A stretch of 64,000 nucleotides of DNA from an uncultured Isosphaeraceae bacterium (GCA_945957605.1 CAMFLR010000004.1:248001-312000); one strand, 5' to 3'; shown: positions 49,528 through 59,836, counted from the first letter of the stretch. Program-made: numbers and translations. The notes: generated by a model not told the origin, from the sequence alone.

Positions 49528-50991
49528 TCAGTACGTTGGCTTGACGAAGCCATCTGTCAACGCCTTTAGGAAGTTGACGATATCGGCCTCCTCTTGGGGT
49601 GACAGTCCAAGGTTGCCGACCTGGCCGTTGGTGGCAACATCGTCGTTGGCGTCGGCGGGCGAAAGGCCAGCGGCGTTTTGCACGTTGTCGAGAATCTCAG
49701 GCGGAGGGAACAGCGGAAAGTACCCGCGCGGAGGTCCGACGCGAAGATCAAAGCTCAGCTCGTGGCCGATGCTGTTCACGGCGATGTTACGCTTGTTGTA
49801 AAAGTGAACCACTTGCGGCAGGCTCTTGAACACACCGTTGTGCATGAACGACTTGACGAAGTCGGGCGAGGGCCGTTTGTCGACATTGCGCACGCTGGGA
49901 GCCTTGAAAAGCCCGCGAAAATCGACGATGTCGCCGGGCCGCTGATTCATGAATCGAGCGCCGCTGGGCGTGGGATTGGGGTTTCCTGCGAGCCCCAGGT
50001 CAATGAAGAAGGCGCCATCCGGATTACAACCAAACGGGTTGTGAGCGCGATCTGTCATCGCATAGAACGGATTGCCCGGATTCCTCGGTACGCCAATATT
50101 CGCATAGCAGTACATGCTAAACGCGTCGCGCCCTCCGGTTAATGCCAAAACGGGGTCCAGCGTTGACGACGTGTGACACGCCGAGCATTGCGCCTTGCCG
50201 AAAAAGAGGTCGTGCCCGCGTACCTCCGAAGCTGTGAACTTGTAGCGATTTGAAGGCGGCGTACCGTACTTCGAAGCGTCGAACTTCGAGCTGAACTGGT
50301 TCACCTCGGCCGACGCTTCGAACGCGGCGATCGCGAATGTCGCGAGGCTGTAGATATCGGCATCAGACATGGTTTGAAAAACGTGGGCGCCGAATACCGT
50401 CTTGAATAGTGGTGTGTAAGGGCGAACCGACAGCCGACTCGCGACAATCGCCGAAAATCCTCCGGCGTGAGGCGGCATTGGGCCCACCGACGAGTTGGCC
50501 ATTTCGTTCGGGTCAAGAAATGGCATCCGGGCCTGCGTGGCATTGCTGGTCGCGCGGCCGTCCCAGAAATTTCCACCCATCCAAACGTCGATATCCGCGT
50601 TGTAAAACGGCCCCACGGGACTGAAAGCCGAGTAGGAAACAGCCTGTGGCTTGCGCTTGCCGAACCGTCCCGAAATCACACCGGGCACCGGGCCTGCGAC
50701 TTGGTTCACGTCAGAGCTTGGCCCAGTAAATCCGGTCGCTGGAATATGGCATGTCGCGCACGAATACCCCACGGGTGTCGACAATTTTTCATCAAAGAAT
50801 ATATTTTTTCCAAGCTGCTGTATCGGCGTCAGCTTCACAACATTCGCCGGTTGTGCCGGCGCAGGGAGCGGCTTGAAGCCGTTGGGCGATTTTTTGGCAG
50901 GAGGCTGCGCCGAAGCCAGGCCGCAAACGATCATGAGGGGCAAACATACGGATCCAGCCAGGACGCGAAACTCTCGTAACGTGTCGATCAT
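49528..50991 (-). CDS. Diheme cytochrome c peroxidase/MauG-like
   Basis: A 487-aa protein with a Sec signal (about residues 1-28), heme site one SCATCH (Cys78, Cys81, His82) and site two QCSACHTSS near residue 275. The rest matches the CcpA/MauG fold (LGKNIFFDEKLSTPVGYSC; NQRPGDIVDFRGLFKAPSVR; FVKSFMHNGVFKSLPQVVHF). It reduces peroxide with electrons from c-type cytochromes or oxidises protein side chains. Confidence 0.88.
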   Translation of the reverse strand: MIDTLREFRVLAGSVCLPLMIVCGLASAQPPAKKSPNGFKPLPAPAQPANVVKLTPIQQLGKNIFFDEKLSTPVGYSCATCHIPATGFTGPSSDVNQVAGPVPGVISGRFGKRKPQAVSYSAFSPVGPFYNADIDVWMGGNFWDGRATSNATQARMPFLDPNEMANSSVGPMPPHAGGFSAIVASRLSVRPYTPLFKTVFGAHVFQTMSDADIYSLATFAIAAFEASAEVNQFSSKFDASKYGTPPSNRYKFTASEVRGHDLFFGKAQCSACHTSSTLDPVLALTGGRDAFSMYCYANIGVPRNPGNPFYAMTDRAHNPFGCNPDGAFFIDLGLAGNPNPTPSGARFMNQRPGDIVDFRGLFKAPSVRNVDKRPSPDFVKSFMHNGVFKSLPQVVHFYNKRNIAVNSIGHELSFDLRVGPPRGYFPLFPPPEILDNVQNAAGLSPADANDDVATNGQVGNLGLSPQEEADIVNFLKALTDGFVKPTY

Positions 50992-51342
50992 CTTACGGCC
51001 CTTAAAATCACTACGAACGTCGTAGGTTATCCAGACTTCTAAGCGGTCAGATCATATCCACGCTTTCGTAGGAACGCCACTCTCTATGTCGCTGAATAGT
51101 TCATATGATGTTTTCAAACAACGTGCGAATGCTGCCGTTGCCATGTCACGCTGTTTGATTGCCATTCAAACGTGATACCGACGTTTCGCATGAGTGCGAA
51201 CTCGTTCGTGAACGCCGAGCAATCGAGGTAAGAGAATTGCCGTTGTCTGCTTGTTCGTGACACGCAGTCTGTTTAGTCTGGAGCCGGATCGGAAGCGTCG
51301 GGCTGACCACGCGGCGAGGTTCTGTGGAAGGATTGCAGACAG
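50992..51342. other. 351-bp gap without a gene
   Basis: Promoter region of the diheme peroxidase on the minus strand and of the small gene at 51343 on the plus strand. A few short frames overlap, none with a good start. Confidence 0.5.
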
Positions 51343-51633
51343 ATGAAACTTGATTCGCAACAACTTGTTGAGGAATTTGGCCCGAAGCTTGTCGAACGGC
51401 TCGAAGCTCGCAAGTCGCAGATTGTGGAAAAAGCGGGCGGGCTTCCAATGCGCGCGGCCGTAAAAATGGCTTGGCCAGCGTTCATCAACGAGGTTCCCAC
51501 GCTCACGGAAACACTCGTTGAATTGATGATCTGGAAGTTCGGCGACTTGACGTCGGAACAAATGCTTGAAGCGTTCGATTCACTAAAGAAATCGACACAC
51601 ACCCGCACCGATATTCCGCCGATCACGCTCTGA
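51343..51633 (+). CDS. Small hypothetical protein
   Basis: A 96-aa protein starting MKLDSQQLVEEFGPKLVERL; all helical, with a basic patch (ARKSQIVEKAGGLP). The ATG follows GCAGACAG, a poor site. Convergent with nadE. Unknown. Confidence 0.55.
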   Translation: MKLDSQQLVEEFGPKLVERLEARKSQIVEKAGGLPMRAAVKMAWPAFINEVPTLTETLVELMIWKFGDLTSEQMLEAFDSLKKSTHTRTDIPPITL

Positions 51634-51647
51634 TCGTCACCAGGCGA

Positions 51648-52508
51648 TCAAGTGCCCCAATCGCGGGCATAGCGGAAATCGCGGTCGATCGTCCGATTGG
51701 AGATCTTGGCGATTAGCGGAAGCTTGCGCTTGTAGTGGCTCGTTTGAATCATCCGGCCGATACGGCTCACAAATGCCGGATCGAAACCATCGGCGATGAG
51801 TTCATCGGGACGGGCACGCTCATCGACCATGCGCGCCAGCAGACGATCAACCTCGGCATAGGTGAAGCCAAGTTCGGCCTCGTCGGTTTGCCCAACCCAA
51901 AGGTCGGCCGTGGGGTTCTTGTCGATGATTGCCGCGGGCACACCCATATAGGCTGAAAGCGCGCGCACCTGGGTTTTGTAGAGATCGCCGATGGGATTGA
52001 GCGCCGATGCCATGTCACCGTGAATCGTGCCGTAGCCGATGAGCAGCTCAGTCTTGTTGCTTGTTCCAATGACCAAAGCTTCTTGTGCGGCGCTCTGGTC
52101 ATAGAGAATCGTCATCCGCTCTCGCGCCATTTTGTTCGCGCGGCGGAGGCGCGATGCGTCGGTAAACTGCGTGAAATATGTGTCGATCTGCGGCGCGATC
52201 GAGATCGTCTGCATTCGAATGCCAAGCTCTTGCGCGACGAGGTCGCCGTGATCCATCGTCTCGACAGACGACGTCGAGTAAGGCATACGAATGCCGCTGA
52301 CGTTCTCCGGCCCGAGCGCTTTCGCCGCGATATACGCCGACAGCGTCGAGTCGATGCCGCCCGAAAGCCCGAGCACGGCCTTCTTGAAGCCGACGCGCCG
52401 GACCTCGCTACGCACGAAACCGACGAGAATCGGCTCCACGAGGCTGCAGTTGATTGTCAGCGGGTCGGAACGGCGATCACCCGGAAGTGTCTGCGCGGTA
52501 ACTCTCAT
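51648..52508 (-). CDS. nadE: NAD synthetase, ammonia-transfer half
   Basis: A 286-aa protein with the N-type ATP pyrophosphatase P-loop ([26 protein letters not shown]) and the adenylation/ammonia segment ([20 protein letters not shown]). It makes NAD from nicotinic acid adenine dinucleotide, ATP and ammonia. It lacks the nitrilase half that large NadE enzymes have; the upstream gene (52477-53403), overlapping by 32 bp, supplies it. C-terminal end is usual. Confidence 0.92.
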   Translation of the reverse strand: MRVTAQTLPGDRRSDPLTINCSLVEPILVGFVRSEVRRVGFKKAVLGLSGGIDSTLSAYIAAKALGPENVSGIRMPYSTSSVETMDHGDLVAQELGIRMQTISIAPQIDTYFTQFTDASRLRRANKMARERMTILYDQSAAQEALVIGTSNKTELLIGYGTIHGDMASALNPIGDLYKTQVRALSAYMGVPAAIIDKNPTADLWVGQTDEAELGFTYAEVDRLLARMVDERARPDELIADGFDPAFVSRIGRMIQTSHYKRKLPLIAKISNRTIDRDFRYARDWGT

Positions 52509-53403
52509 GGCGAATCCGATCGAGTTCTTCCATCGTTAAATGAACACGTTCATCGCGGTGCATCGGTGCCAGAATGCGTTCCCTGCGCGTGTCGCGCGGG
52601 TCGAGCAGGCCCGAGATCCTGGCAACCTCGAACTCAGGTGCTCGCGCGAGCCAGGAACCACCCGCCGCGACGATCGCCGAGCCGCCCCAGAAGTTCACGC
52701 CGTCTTCGTATCCAACGCGATTCGCGAAGATGACGGGAACGTTCAAAAACGTGGCGTAAGTGCGAGTGGCAAGCTCCCAGCTTCGCTTGCTGCCGAGCTC
52801 CTCTTCACGTACGCCGCGTCCGGGCGAATTCGCGACGATGATCAGCACGTCGATTCCATCAGCCTGCAGAATGACGCCGCACGAGAGGTGCCAGGCGTCC
52901 TCGCAAATCAGCAAGCCGAAACGGCCAAAGCGGGTATCGAATGCGGCGACGCGCCCGCCGGCGGCAAAGTAGCGAGTCTCGTCGAACATGCCGTAGGTTG
53001 GCAAATAAACTTTGCGATGCACGAACGACTTGCCGGTTGTGCCGTCGATAAAAGCCGCGGCGTTGTAGAACCGCGACGTGGGACTTTCCTCGACGAAGCC
53101 ATAGACAACCGACATTTTGCCGGCGGCTTCGAGAATCGCCTTGGCGAGCGGGCCGTTGCGCGGCTCGGCGACTTCGGGCACCTGGTCGCGCAGGTAGTAG
53201 CCGGTCGTCGAAAGTTCGGGGAAGACGAGGAGATCGACGCCGTCGCGCTTGGCGGTGTCGATCGCGTCGAGGTGAATCGCGAGGTTTTTCTTGATGTTGC
53301 CGAGCGTCGGCTCAACCTGGGCGACGGCCGCCCGAAACGGAGGGCGAGGGAACGGCACGGTCGTCGGTCGTTCAGGGAAGGGCATGATAGTCCCGGTCGT
53401 CAT
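52477..53403 (-). CDS. C-N hydrolase (nitrilase family), glutaminase half of NAD synthetase
   Basis: A 308-aa protein with the nitrilase triad: Glu ([14 protein letters not shown]), Lys ([15 protein letters not shown]), Cys ([14 protein letters not shown]). It overlaps nadE by 32 bp in a different frame. In one-piece NadE the amidase frees ammonia from glutamine; here it is a separate chain, presumably bound to NadE. I consider this the split form. Confidence 0.86.
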   Translation of the reverse strand: MTTGTIMPFPERPTTVPFPRPPFRAAVAQVEPTLGNIKKNLAIHLDAIDTAKRDGVDLLVFPELSTTGYYLRDQVPEVAEPRNGPLAKAILEAAGKMSVVYGFVEESPTSRFYNAAAFIDGTTGKSFVHRKVYLPTYGMFDETRYFAAGGRVAAFDTRFGRFGLLICEDAWHLSCGVILQADGIDVLIIVANSPGRGVREEELGSKRSWELATRTYATFLNVPVIFANRVGYEDGVNFWGGSAIVAAGGSWLARAPEFEVARISGLLDPRDTRRERILAPMHRDERVHLTMEELDRIRHESYRADTSG

Positions 53404-53553
53404 TCCGTTTGGGGCGATTGATCACCCATTGAACGCCATCGCCCGCAAACTCGTCAAGCCGGGCGTGGGCTTGACTTGCGGTGTCTTCCGGCGCGACACT
53501 GCGGAGCACGCTCAACATCCCAGCTCTCCTTCGCTGACACGAGAACAGCCGTC

Positions 53554-54063
53554 ATGGATCGCGCGAGATTCTGGACGATCGTCGACAAGACGCTTCGCGC
53601 ATCACAAGGAAGCGTCGAAGACCAGGCCGGCAGCCTCCACGAGGCGCTGCTCACATTGTCGCCGCAAGAGATCGTCGCCTTCGACGCGATCTTCGCCGAA
53701 CTCGCGCTCGCGGCGTTTCGAACTGACATCCATGCGGCACTCTGCATCGTCGTCGAAGACAGTTCGATGCCGGGTTTCGTCGAGTTTTTAGGCTGGCTTG
53801 TCACGCGTGGCAAGAGCGTCTATGAGAACGTGCTTCGCGATCCCGACTCGCTCGCCGACGTCGATTTGATCGCGGATAGCACGCTTGGATCGGGTTTCGT
53901 CTACATCGCGATGCAAGCATGGGAAGACAAGACGGGCAATTCGAGCCTTGATTTTCCAGCGACGACCGAGTTTCCTGCCGAACCCGTTGGATCGCCGCTT
54001 TCCAACGCGGAAGTTCGGGCGAAGTTGCCGCGGATGTGGAAGCGGTTTCGCTCGGCGTCGTGA
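53554..54063 (+). CDS. DUF4240 protein
   Basis: A 169-aa protein (start MDRARFWTIVDKTLRASQGS at ATG 53554). Matches the DUF4240 pattern: FWTIVDKT.., a helix with LTLSPQEIVAFDAIFAELAL, then GFVEFLGWLVTRGKSVYENV. Function of the family is unknown. Confidence 0.78.
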   Translation: MDRARFWTIVDKTLRASQGSVEDQAGSLHEALLTLSPQEIVAFDAIFAELALAAFRTDIHAALCIVVEDSSMPGFVEFLGWLVTRGKSVYENVLRDPDSLADVDLIADSTLGSGFVYIAMQAWEDKTGNSSLDFPATTEFPAEPVGSPLSNAEVRAKLPRMWKRFRSAS

Positions 54064-54093
54064 GTTTGCGGCCAATTGATTCGAAAGGAATAA

Positions 54094-54142
54094 GCCGGCG
54101 GCCAGAACATTTCAGTCCCAACCGCCGGCCCCGGATTTTTTC
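54094..54142 (+). terminator. Intrinsic terminator
   Basis: GCCGGCGG (54094-54101) pairs with CCGCCGGC (54122-54129), 20-base loop, then TTTTTT at 54136-54142. Lies after the DUF4240 gene and before the convergent DUF1573 gene. Confidence 0.75.
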
Positions 54143-54160
54143 CCGAAATCTGACTCTAAC

Positions 54161-55183
54161 TTATTGCGCGCCTTGCACGGTCGCCATCACCACCGCAGGG
54201 CCTTCGCCAGCCAGGTCCGTGTGAATCTTGAACGTGCGAGTGGGGTTCGCGATCGCCTTGCCGTCCTCCGTCTTGAGGCGAACGGTGATCACGTGCAGCG
54301 GCTTGGCGTCGGCGTTGTCGACGGTCAGGCTAAATCCATCGCCGGCACCGTCGAATCCCGTCACCTTGAACGGCTTGGGCGAGCGGACGATGTAGCGTCC
54401 CACTGCCGCAGGTGCCGATCCTGACGCCGGCGCGGCCAGCGAGATCATATTCGGTGTGGCGGTAATCGTGCCCTGAATCTGCGCCGTCACCAGCACGGGG
54501 AAACCTTTGGACTCGGTGTCGTTCGTGAGGAATTGAATCTCGTCGCGGACCGTGCCGGAAGGGGCGTCGGGCTTGATCGACACGTCGAGCCGATAGCTCA
54601 CCATGCCGTTGACGCGCTGAGTTTCGGCGAGCGTGGCGTTGAGCACCTTGCTCGCCGAAACCATTTTCACGATCTTCCAATCGTCGCGGCCGACGCGATC
54701 GATGGTCAGGCTAAGCGTCGGCGACTGGCCACGGACGATCGCGCCGAAATCGATACCGCCAGGATTGAGCACGATGTCGCTGAGGATCGTCGATGCGACA
54801 CCGAGAGCGATTTCTGCCTGCTCGTAACCGTTGTGCATCGTGACGTACAACGTCGTCGCTTTGCGGCCGACGAAGTTGCGTGTATCCATCTGCGCTTCGA
54901 CGAAGCCCGACTTGCCAGGCGCGATGACCGCGTCGCTCGCGGTGCCGCTCGTGCAACCGCACGAGACGTGCAAGTTCAAGATGGTGATGGGCGTTTGGGT
55001 GTTGTTCGTCAGAGCGAACTTGTAGCGCACCTTGGCGCCTCGGGGCACGTTGCCGAAGTCGTGCGACCTCTCGCTGAACAGCGAATCGGCCCATGTGCCT
55101 TCACCCGCCTTCGAGACACCCGTCCACAGGGTCGCAGCCAGCACCATTCCCGCGACCACTCGACCGATTTCAACCCGTCGCAT
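54161..55183 (-). CDS. Secreted DUF1573 protein
   Basis: A 340-aa protein with a Sec signal (residues about 1-27). Repeating Ig-like beta domains carry the DUF1573 mark HDFGNVPRGAKVRYKFALTN and the CGCTSG motif (residues about 77-82). These abundant planctomycete proteins are exported, probably matrix or wall-associated. A second beta domain (DFGAIVRGQSPTLSLTIDRV) and a third (GTITATPNMISLAAPASGSA) follow. Function unknown. Confidence 0.85.
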   Translation of the reverse strand: MRRVEIGRVVAGMVLAATLWTGVSKAGEGTWADSLFSERSHDFGNVPRGAKVRYKFALTNNTQTPITILNLHVSCGCTSGTASDAVIAPGKSGFVEAQMDTRNFVGRKATTLYVTMHNGYEQAEIALGVASTILSDIVLNPGGIDFGAIVRGQSPTLSLTIDRVGRDDWKIVKMVSASKVLNATLAETQRVNGMVSYRLDVSIKPDAPSGTVRDEIQFLTNDTESKGFPVLVTAQIQGTITATPNMISLAAPASGSAPAAVGRYIVRSPKPFKVTGFDGAGDGFSLTVDNADAKPLHVITVRLKTEDGKAIANPTRTFKIHTDLAGEGPAVVMATVQGAQ

Positions 55184-55592
55184 CGCAGCCTCCTGCTCCT
55201 GAGGGGCGAGATCCTTTGGCGCTGGCGTCCGTTCGTGGACATACCCGCGGCCCCCTCGTGAGTCTTACTTTCCAAATCGTCCGCCGTTACCTAGCGCGCT
55301 CAACTGCTCCCGAACCACAAGGAAACCCGCAAAGTTTCATTCGCTTCAACCCGCAACTGCGTAACCGCGCGAATCCTCGGTACAATCGGCACCATCGGAA
55401 CGGGTTTGCGCCCAAAGCGACGGCAGGCAATGGTTTGATGTCTCCCCTTAACTCATTACGAAAAAATCACTTGCAACCACGCGCATGAGTATTTCGCGAC
55501 CTCGATCAACTCAAGATGACTGGTTGAACGAGCGGCCGTGTGGGTATCGTGAAGAGAACGAGCAAACCTGGTAGAACGCGAGGGATTTTGAC
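55184..55592. promoter_or_regulatory. 408-bp divergent intergenic region
   Basis: Between the leftward DUF1573 gene and the rightward hslV gene. I see nothing coding. Presumably the promoters of both genes. Confidence 0.5.
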
Positions 55593-56150
55593 GTGAATCG
55601 GCTCGAGTGGCATGCGACGACGATCCTCTCCGTAAGGCGAGGTGACCGCGTGGCGATGGGTGGCGACGGCCAGGTGACGCTCGGAACGACCGTCATGAAG
55701 GCCGACGCTGTGAAGGTGCGCCGGCTGCTCGAAGGGCAGGTGATCGTCGGCTTCGCAGGTAGTGCGGCTGATGGTTTCGCCTTGATGGAGCGATTTGAAG
55801 GGAAGCTCAAAGACTATCCCAACAACGTCCCCCGCGCGGCCACCGAACTCGCGAAACTCTGGCGAACCGATCGCGCCTTGCGACGGCTGGAAGCGATGCT
55901 GGTCGTCGCCGACGCACGATTCAGCCTGCTGATCAGCGGTTCGGGCGATGTGATTCAGCCCACAGACGGTATTCTCGCGACTGGATCGGGCGGAGGATAC
56001 GCACTCGCCGCGGCGCGAGCTTTGATGACGAATACAGACCTGAGTGCAGGGGAAATCGTCCGCAAGTCGCTCGAGATTGCTGGGAACATTGACATCTACA
56101 CCAATCAAAGCCTGACGATTGAAGAAATCCCAGCGCGGCCACAGAGTTAA
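55593..56150 (+). CDS. hslV: HslV peptidase subunit
   Basis: A 185-aa protein from a GTG start, with propeptide MNRLEWHA and the catalytic Thr9 ([20 protein letters not shown]). The rest is typical ([40 protein letters not shown]). Threonine protease chamber that degrades unfolded proteins with HslU. Eleven bp before hslU. Length as usual. Confidence 0.96.
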   Translation: MNRLEWHATTILSVRRGDRVAMGGDGQVTLGTTVMKADAVKVRRLLEGQVIVGFAGSAADGFALMERFEGKLKDYPNNVPRAATELAKLWRTDRALRRLEAMLVVADARFSLLISGSGDVIQPTDGILATGSGGGYALAAARALMTNTDLSAGEIVRKSLEIAGNIDIYTNQSLTIEEIPARPQS

Positions 56151-56161
56151 AAGGTTCGCTC

Positions 56162-57559
56162 ATGTTCAATGCATTGCTCAAATCTATCTCGGGCCCGCAC
56201 GCGCGAGAGCTGACTCCGCGTGAGATCGTGGCGGAACTCGATCGCGATATTGTCGGCCAGGCCGACGGCAAGCGTGCAGTGGCGATCGCGCTTCGAAATC
56301 GCTGGCGGCGGCAGCAGCTTGATGAATCATTGCGAGCCCAGGTGACGCCGAAGAATATTTTGCTGATTGGGCCGACCGGTGTGGGTAAAACCGAAATCGC
56401 CCGACGGCTGGCCAAGCTCGTTGGTGCGCCGTTCGTGAAGGTCGAGGCAACCAAGTTCACCGAGGTCGGCTATTACGGTCGCGATGTCGAAAGCCTTGTT
56501 CGGGATCTGGTTGAAGCATCGATCGCATTGGTGAAGGCTTCCGAGCGCGAACGGGTGATCCCCGAGGCCGAAAGTCGCGCGGAAGAACGGCTGCTCGATT
56601 TGCTCATTCCGCCCGCCGCGCAGGAGTGGACCGCTCCAAATTCGCCCGAACATGCCGAGCAAGCCGAACGTGCGGCGCGAAGCCGGGAAAAGATGCGCGA
56701 GAAGCTGCGTTCGGGTGCTCTCGATGATCGCGAGGTGGAAGTCGTCGTGCCGGGGCGATCGGTCGCGCCAGTCTCAATCCTCGGCGCGGGCAACATGGAT
56801 CAGATGGAGATGGACCTTCAGGGCATGTTCGAGAAGATGATGCCCAAGCCGCCCAAGGCGCGGAAAATGACCGTGTCCGCGGCCCGCGCGATTCTCGTTG
56901 CTCAAGAGGCGGAAAGCCTGCTCGATACAGAGAAGATCAATCAGGCCGCGATTCAGCTTGCCGAAGATTCCGGCATTGTTTTCCTCGACGAGATCGACAA
57001 AATCGCCGGCGACAATGATGGTGGCGGACGCGGGCCGGATGTTTCGCGTCAAGGGGTTCAACGCGACTTGCTGCCGATCGTTGAAGGAACAACGGTCAAC
57101 ACGAAGTACGGTGCGATCAAGACCGATCATGTCTTGTTCATCGCGGCTGGGGCGTTTCATCGCTCGAAGCCGAGCGATTTGATGCCAGAGCTTCAGGGAC
57201 GGTTTCCGATTCGCGTCGAGCTGAGCGATCTCACGCGTGATGATTTCGTGCGGATTCTTCGCGAGCCACGTGCATCGCTCGTTCGACAGTATCAGGCCTT
57301 GCTCGGCACCGAAGGCGTAAAGCTGAGCTTCACCGACGACGCGATTGAATCGATGGCCGACTTTGCCTATCAGGTGAATCGGTCGACGCAAAACATCGGG
57401 GCGCGGCGGCTGCATACGATCCTAGAACGCGTGCTCGACGATTTGAGTTTCGATGCCCCCGATCGCGCTGAGAAAGATGTTGTCGTCGACGCGAACCTTG
57501 TGCGCGCACGGCTTGAAGCAGTCGCGGGCGATGAAGATTTGAGCCGTTATATTCTTTGA
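56162..57559 (+). CDS. hslU: HslU ATPase subunit
   Basis: A 465-aa AAA+ unfoldase: Walker A (LLIGPTGVGKTEIARR), pore loop GYYGRDVE where most HslU have GYVGRD, I-domain (residues about 115-260), Walker B GIVFLDEIDKIAGD and the C-terminal tail DLSRYIL, which docks into HslV. One odd residue is the second Tyr in the pore motif. Confidence 0.96.
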   Translation: MFNALLKSISGPHARELTPREIVAELDRDIVGQADGKRAVAIALRNRWRRQQLDESLRAQVTPKNILLIGPTGVGKTEIARRLAKLVGAPFVKVEATKFTEVGYYGRDVESLVRDLVEASIALVKASERERVIPEAESRAEERLLDLLIPPAAQEWTAPNSPEHAEQAERAARSREKMREKLRSGALDDREVEVVVPGRSVAPVSILGAGNMDQMEMDLQGMFEKMMPKPPKARKMTVSAARAILVAQEAESLLDTEKINQAAIQLAEDSGIVFLDEIDKIAGDNDGGGRGPDVSRQGVQRDLLPIVEGTTVNTKYGAIKTDHVLFIAAGAFHRSKPSDLMPELQGRFPIRVELSDLTRDDFVRILREPRASLVRQYQALLGTEGVKLSFTDDAIESMADFAYQVNRSTQNIGARRLHTILERVLDDLSFDAPDRAEKDVVVDANLVRARLEAVAGDEDLSRYIL

Positions 57560-57577
57560 TGCCGGTGCTTGCCAATC

Positions 57578-58057
57578 ATGCAATATCTGAATGTGTTCGA
57601 GGTCGAGACCGAAGCCGGCCCGAAGTCGTTTCTTTGCTTTCTCGACCCGGTTCTGGCGGGAATCAAGGGAATCGATCCGCATGCGATCGTCGGCCCATTG
57701 AGCGCCGCGACTGGCGAGGAATTCAATCCCGATGAATTCACGGTGAACCCCGGCTTCGTCGACAGCTTCACGCATTTCATGAACGACCACGCTGCGCAAA
57801 CGCCTGAGATCATCGCGCAGGCGGCCGCTGTGGCTAGCGAGTGGCTCTACGTCCTCGACCCGCGCGACCAGGCTGAAGACGCCGAAGAACCAGAAACCGT
57901 TAATGTATTGGGCGCGTTCGCGGTCGATGAAGCAGGTCAAATCGTTCCGGGATCATTTCAATACAACAAGAATCATACGCTTTTTGATCGCATGCACGGC
58001 ATTTCGGGAATTCTGCGCGATCAACAATTCTATAAGTGGCTGCACAACGTCGATTGA
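57578..58057 (+). CDS. Hypothetical protein downstream of hslU
   Basis: A 159-aa acidic protein starting at the ATG 57578 (MQYLNVFEVETEAGPKSFLC); a TTG nine bases upstream is less likely. Alpha/beta, with a C-terminal segment ILRDQQFYKWLHNVD. It follows hslU by 18 bp and may be co-transcribed. Unknown. Confidence 0.6.
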   Translation: MQYLNVFEVETEAGPKSFLCFLDPVLAGIKGIDPHAIVGPLSAATGEEFNPDEFTVNPGFVDSFTHFMNDHAAQTPEIIAQAAAVASEWLYVLDPRDQAEDAEEPETVNVLGAFAVDEAGQIVPGSFQYNKNHTLFDRMHGISGILRDQQFYKWLHNVD

Positions 58058-58060
58058 CGA

Positions 58061-59362
58061 TCACTGCGAACCGACGAGCCAACCCAGGCTCCACGCCGCC
58101 TGAAAGTTGTAGCCGCCGATCAGGCCGTCGAGATCGAGCACTTCGCCCGCGAAATAAAGACCCGGCTGAAGGCGACTTTGGCCGGTGTTGGGGTCGACCT
58201 CGTCGAGCGTGACACCGCCGCTTGTCACCTCAGCTTTGCCGAACCCGAGGGTGCCGGAAACGGGAAGCCTCAGCCCTTTCAAGCCACCGACGAGCCGTCG
58301 ACGCTCGTCGCGCGAAAGCTCTGGGCCCGTCCGTGAAAACGGGATGCCGCAAGCTTGCAGAATGGCTTCGCCCAGGCGTTTGGGAATTGCTTCGGGCAAG
58401 AAGGTGACAACGTTGCGCTTGCCTGATCGCGCCTCGGCTTGAATCGTGGCGTCGAGTACTTCGGCCTTCAGATCGGGCAAGAAGTCGAGCGCGAGGTCGA
58501 GCAGTTCAGGGCCGTTGTGTCGAGCAATTGCGCGGCTGACGTCGAGAATCGCCGGACCTGTCAGGCCGAAGTGGGCGAAGAGCATCGCTTCGCGTCGTGC
58601 GAGCAGAGAAGTTCCATTGGCATCTCGGATCGAGGCGATCAGGTCCGGTATTGTCAGGCCGCGGAGGCCTGGAACCCAGTCGGCTGTCACCTGGAGCGGC
58701 ACGAGCGCGGGACGTGTTTCGACGATCGTGTGTCCGAAGTGTTTTGCCATCGCATAACCGTCGCCGGTTGTGCCCGATCCCGGAAAGCTCAGGCCACCGA
58801 CGGCAATGACGACACGCGTTGCACGAACCACGCCCTCGGGAATGGCGATTTCAAAACCAGTGACGGTGGCCGCGATATTGCTAACGGGTGCTCGCGTGAG
58901 GACCTTCGCACTTGTGTGGGCCAGGCGATTGAGCAAAGCGTCGAGCACGTCGGAGGCTTTGTTTGAGACGGGAAAGATTTTGCCGTTGCCTTCGACGTAG
59001 GTCGGCACGCCCTCGTTCTCGAAAAAGCTCACGGTCGACTCGACGCTGAACGCCTTGAGCGCGGGGCCGAGGAACTTGCCGTTATCACCGAATGCGGCCT
59101 GAATACTCCGAGCGCCGAGGGCTTCGCGCGGGTCGTAGGCCGGGTCAATTTCGCCGGAAACCATGCGGAGATTTCGCAGCCCGCGTGCGTTCGTGAGATT
59201 GCAGCGCGTACCGCCCGACATGAGAATTTTCACGCCAGGACGTCGGTTCTTTTCGATCAAGACGACCGAGCGGCCGATCTCAGCGGCGCGAATTGCCGCC
59301 ATCAAGCCAGCAGCGCCGGCTCCGATGATCGCAACGTCGTATTGTGGTGCGCCAGAGTCCAT
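58061..59362 (-). CDS. HI0933/YhiN-family flavoprotein
   Basis: A 433-aa FAD protein: Rossmann start YDVAIIGAGAAGLMAAIRAA, then VLIEKNRRPGVKILMSGGTR and the middle VVIAVGGLSFPGSGTTGDGY and LHxx-type end GLYFAGEVLDLDGLIGGYNF. The HI0933 family holds BaiN-like NAD(P)/FAD oxidoreductases. It follows tsaE on the same strand by 3 bp, so it belongs to that operon. Confidence 0.88.
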   Translation of the reverse strand: MDSGAPQYDVAIIGAGAAGLMAAIRAAEIGRSVVLIEKNRRPGVKILMSGGTRCNLTNARGLRNLRMVSGEIDPAYDPREALGARSIQAAFGDNGKFLGPALKAFSVESTVSFFENEGVPTYVEGNGKIFPVSNKASDVLDALLNRLAHTSAKVLTRAPVSNIAATVTGFEIAIPEGVVRATRVVIAVGGLSFPGSGTTGDGYAMAKHFGHTIVETRPALVPLQVTADWVPGLRGLTIPDLIASIRDANGTSLLARREAMLFAHFGLTGPAILDVSRAIARHNGPELLDLALDFLPDLKAEVLDATIQAEARSGKRNVVTFLPEAIPKRLGEAILQACGIPFSRTGPELSRDERRRLVGGLKGLRLPVSGTLGFGKAEVTSGGVTLDEVDPNTGQSRLQPGLYFAGEVLDLDGLIGGYNFQAAWSLGWLVGSQ

Positions 59363-59365
59363 GAT

Positions 59366-59836
59366 TTAGGCATTGTTCCAGGCGGCGCGAAGTTCGGCGA
59401 GATCGGGCGCGAGAATTGTTGCCGTGCGTGATTCTTGGCCAGTTGGAGCGATCGTGATCATCCAGGCGTCGCGCGGCAGGCGATCGAGCACGAGATCGGC
59501 CCATTCGACGAGGCAAATCCCTTCGCCGCCAAAATACTCGGCGGCGCCGAGGGCATCGAAATCGTCGGCCGAGGCGAGACGATAGGCGTCAAAATGATAA
59601 ATGGGTAACCGCCCTTGGTATTCGTTGATGAGCACAAATGTTGGACTGCTGATCTCCGAGGGATCGACACCGAGCGATTCGGCGAGCGCTCGCGAGAGAC
59701 GCGTTTTGCCGGCGCCGAGTGGTCCGATCAAACCGATCACCTGGCCCGGTTTTGCCAACTGACCGAGAAGTTGACCGAGGTGTTCGGTATCGGTCTCGGA
59801 ATGCAATTCGATTGTCAGGCGGTCATTTGGAGTCAC
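59366..59836 (-). CDS. tsaE: tRNA t6A biosynthesis ATPase TsaE
   Basis: A 156-aa P-loop protein: GLIGPLGAGKTRLSRALAES (Walker A), SPTFVLINEY and LVEWADLV typical of TsaE, an ATPase that powers threonylcarbamoyl transfer to A37 in tRNAs reading ANN codons. Starts at a GTG inside the thiL stop (GTGA overlap). Confidence 0.93.
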   Translation of the reverse strand: MTPNDRLTIELHSETDTEHLGQLLGQLAKPGQVIGLIGPLGAGKTRLSRALAESLGVDPSEISSPTFVLINEYQGRLPIYHFDAYRLASADDFDALGAAEYFGGEGICLVEWADLVLDRLPRDAWMITIAPTGQESRTATILAPDLAELRAAWNNA

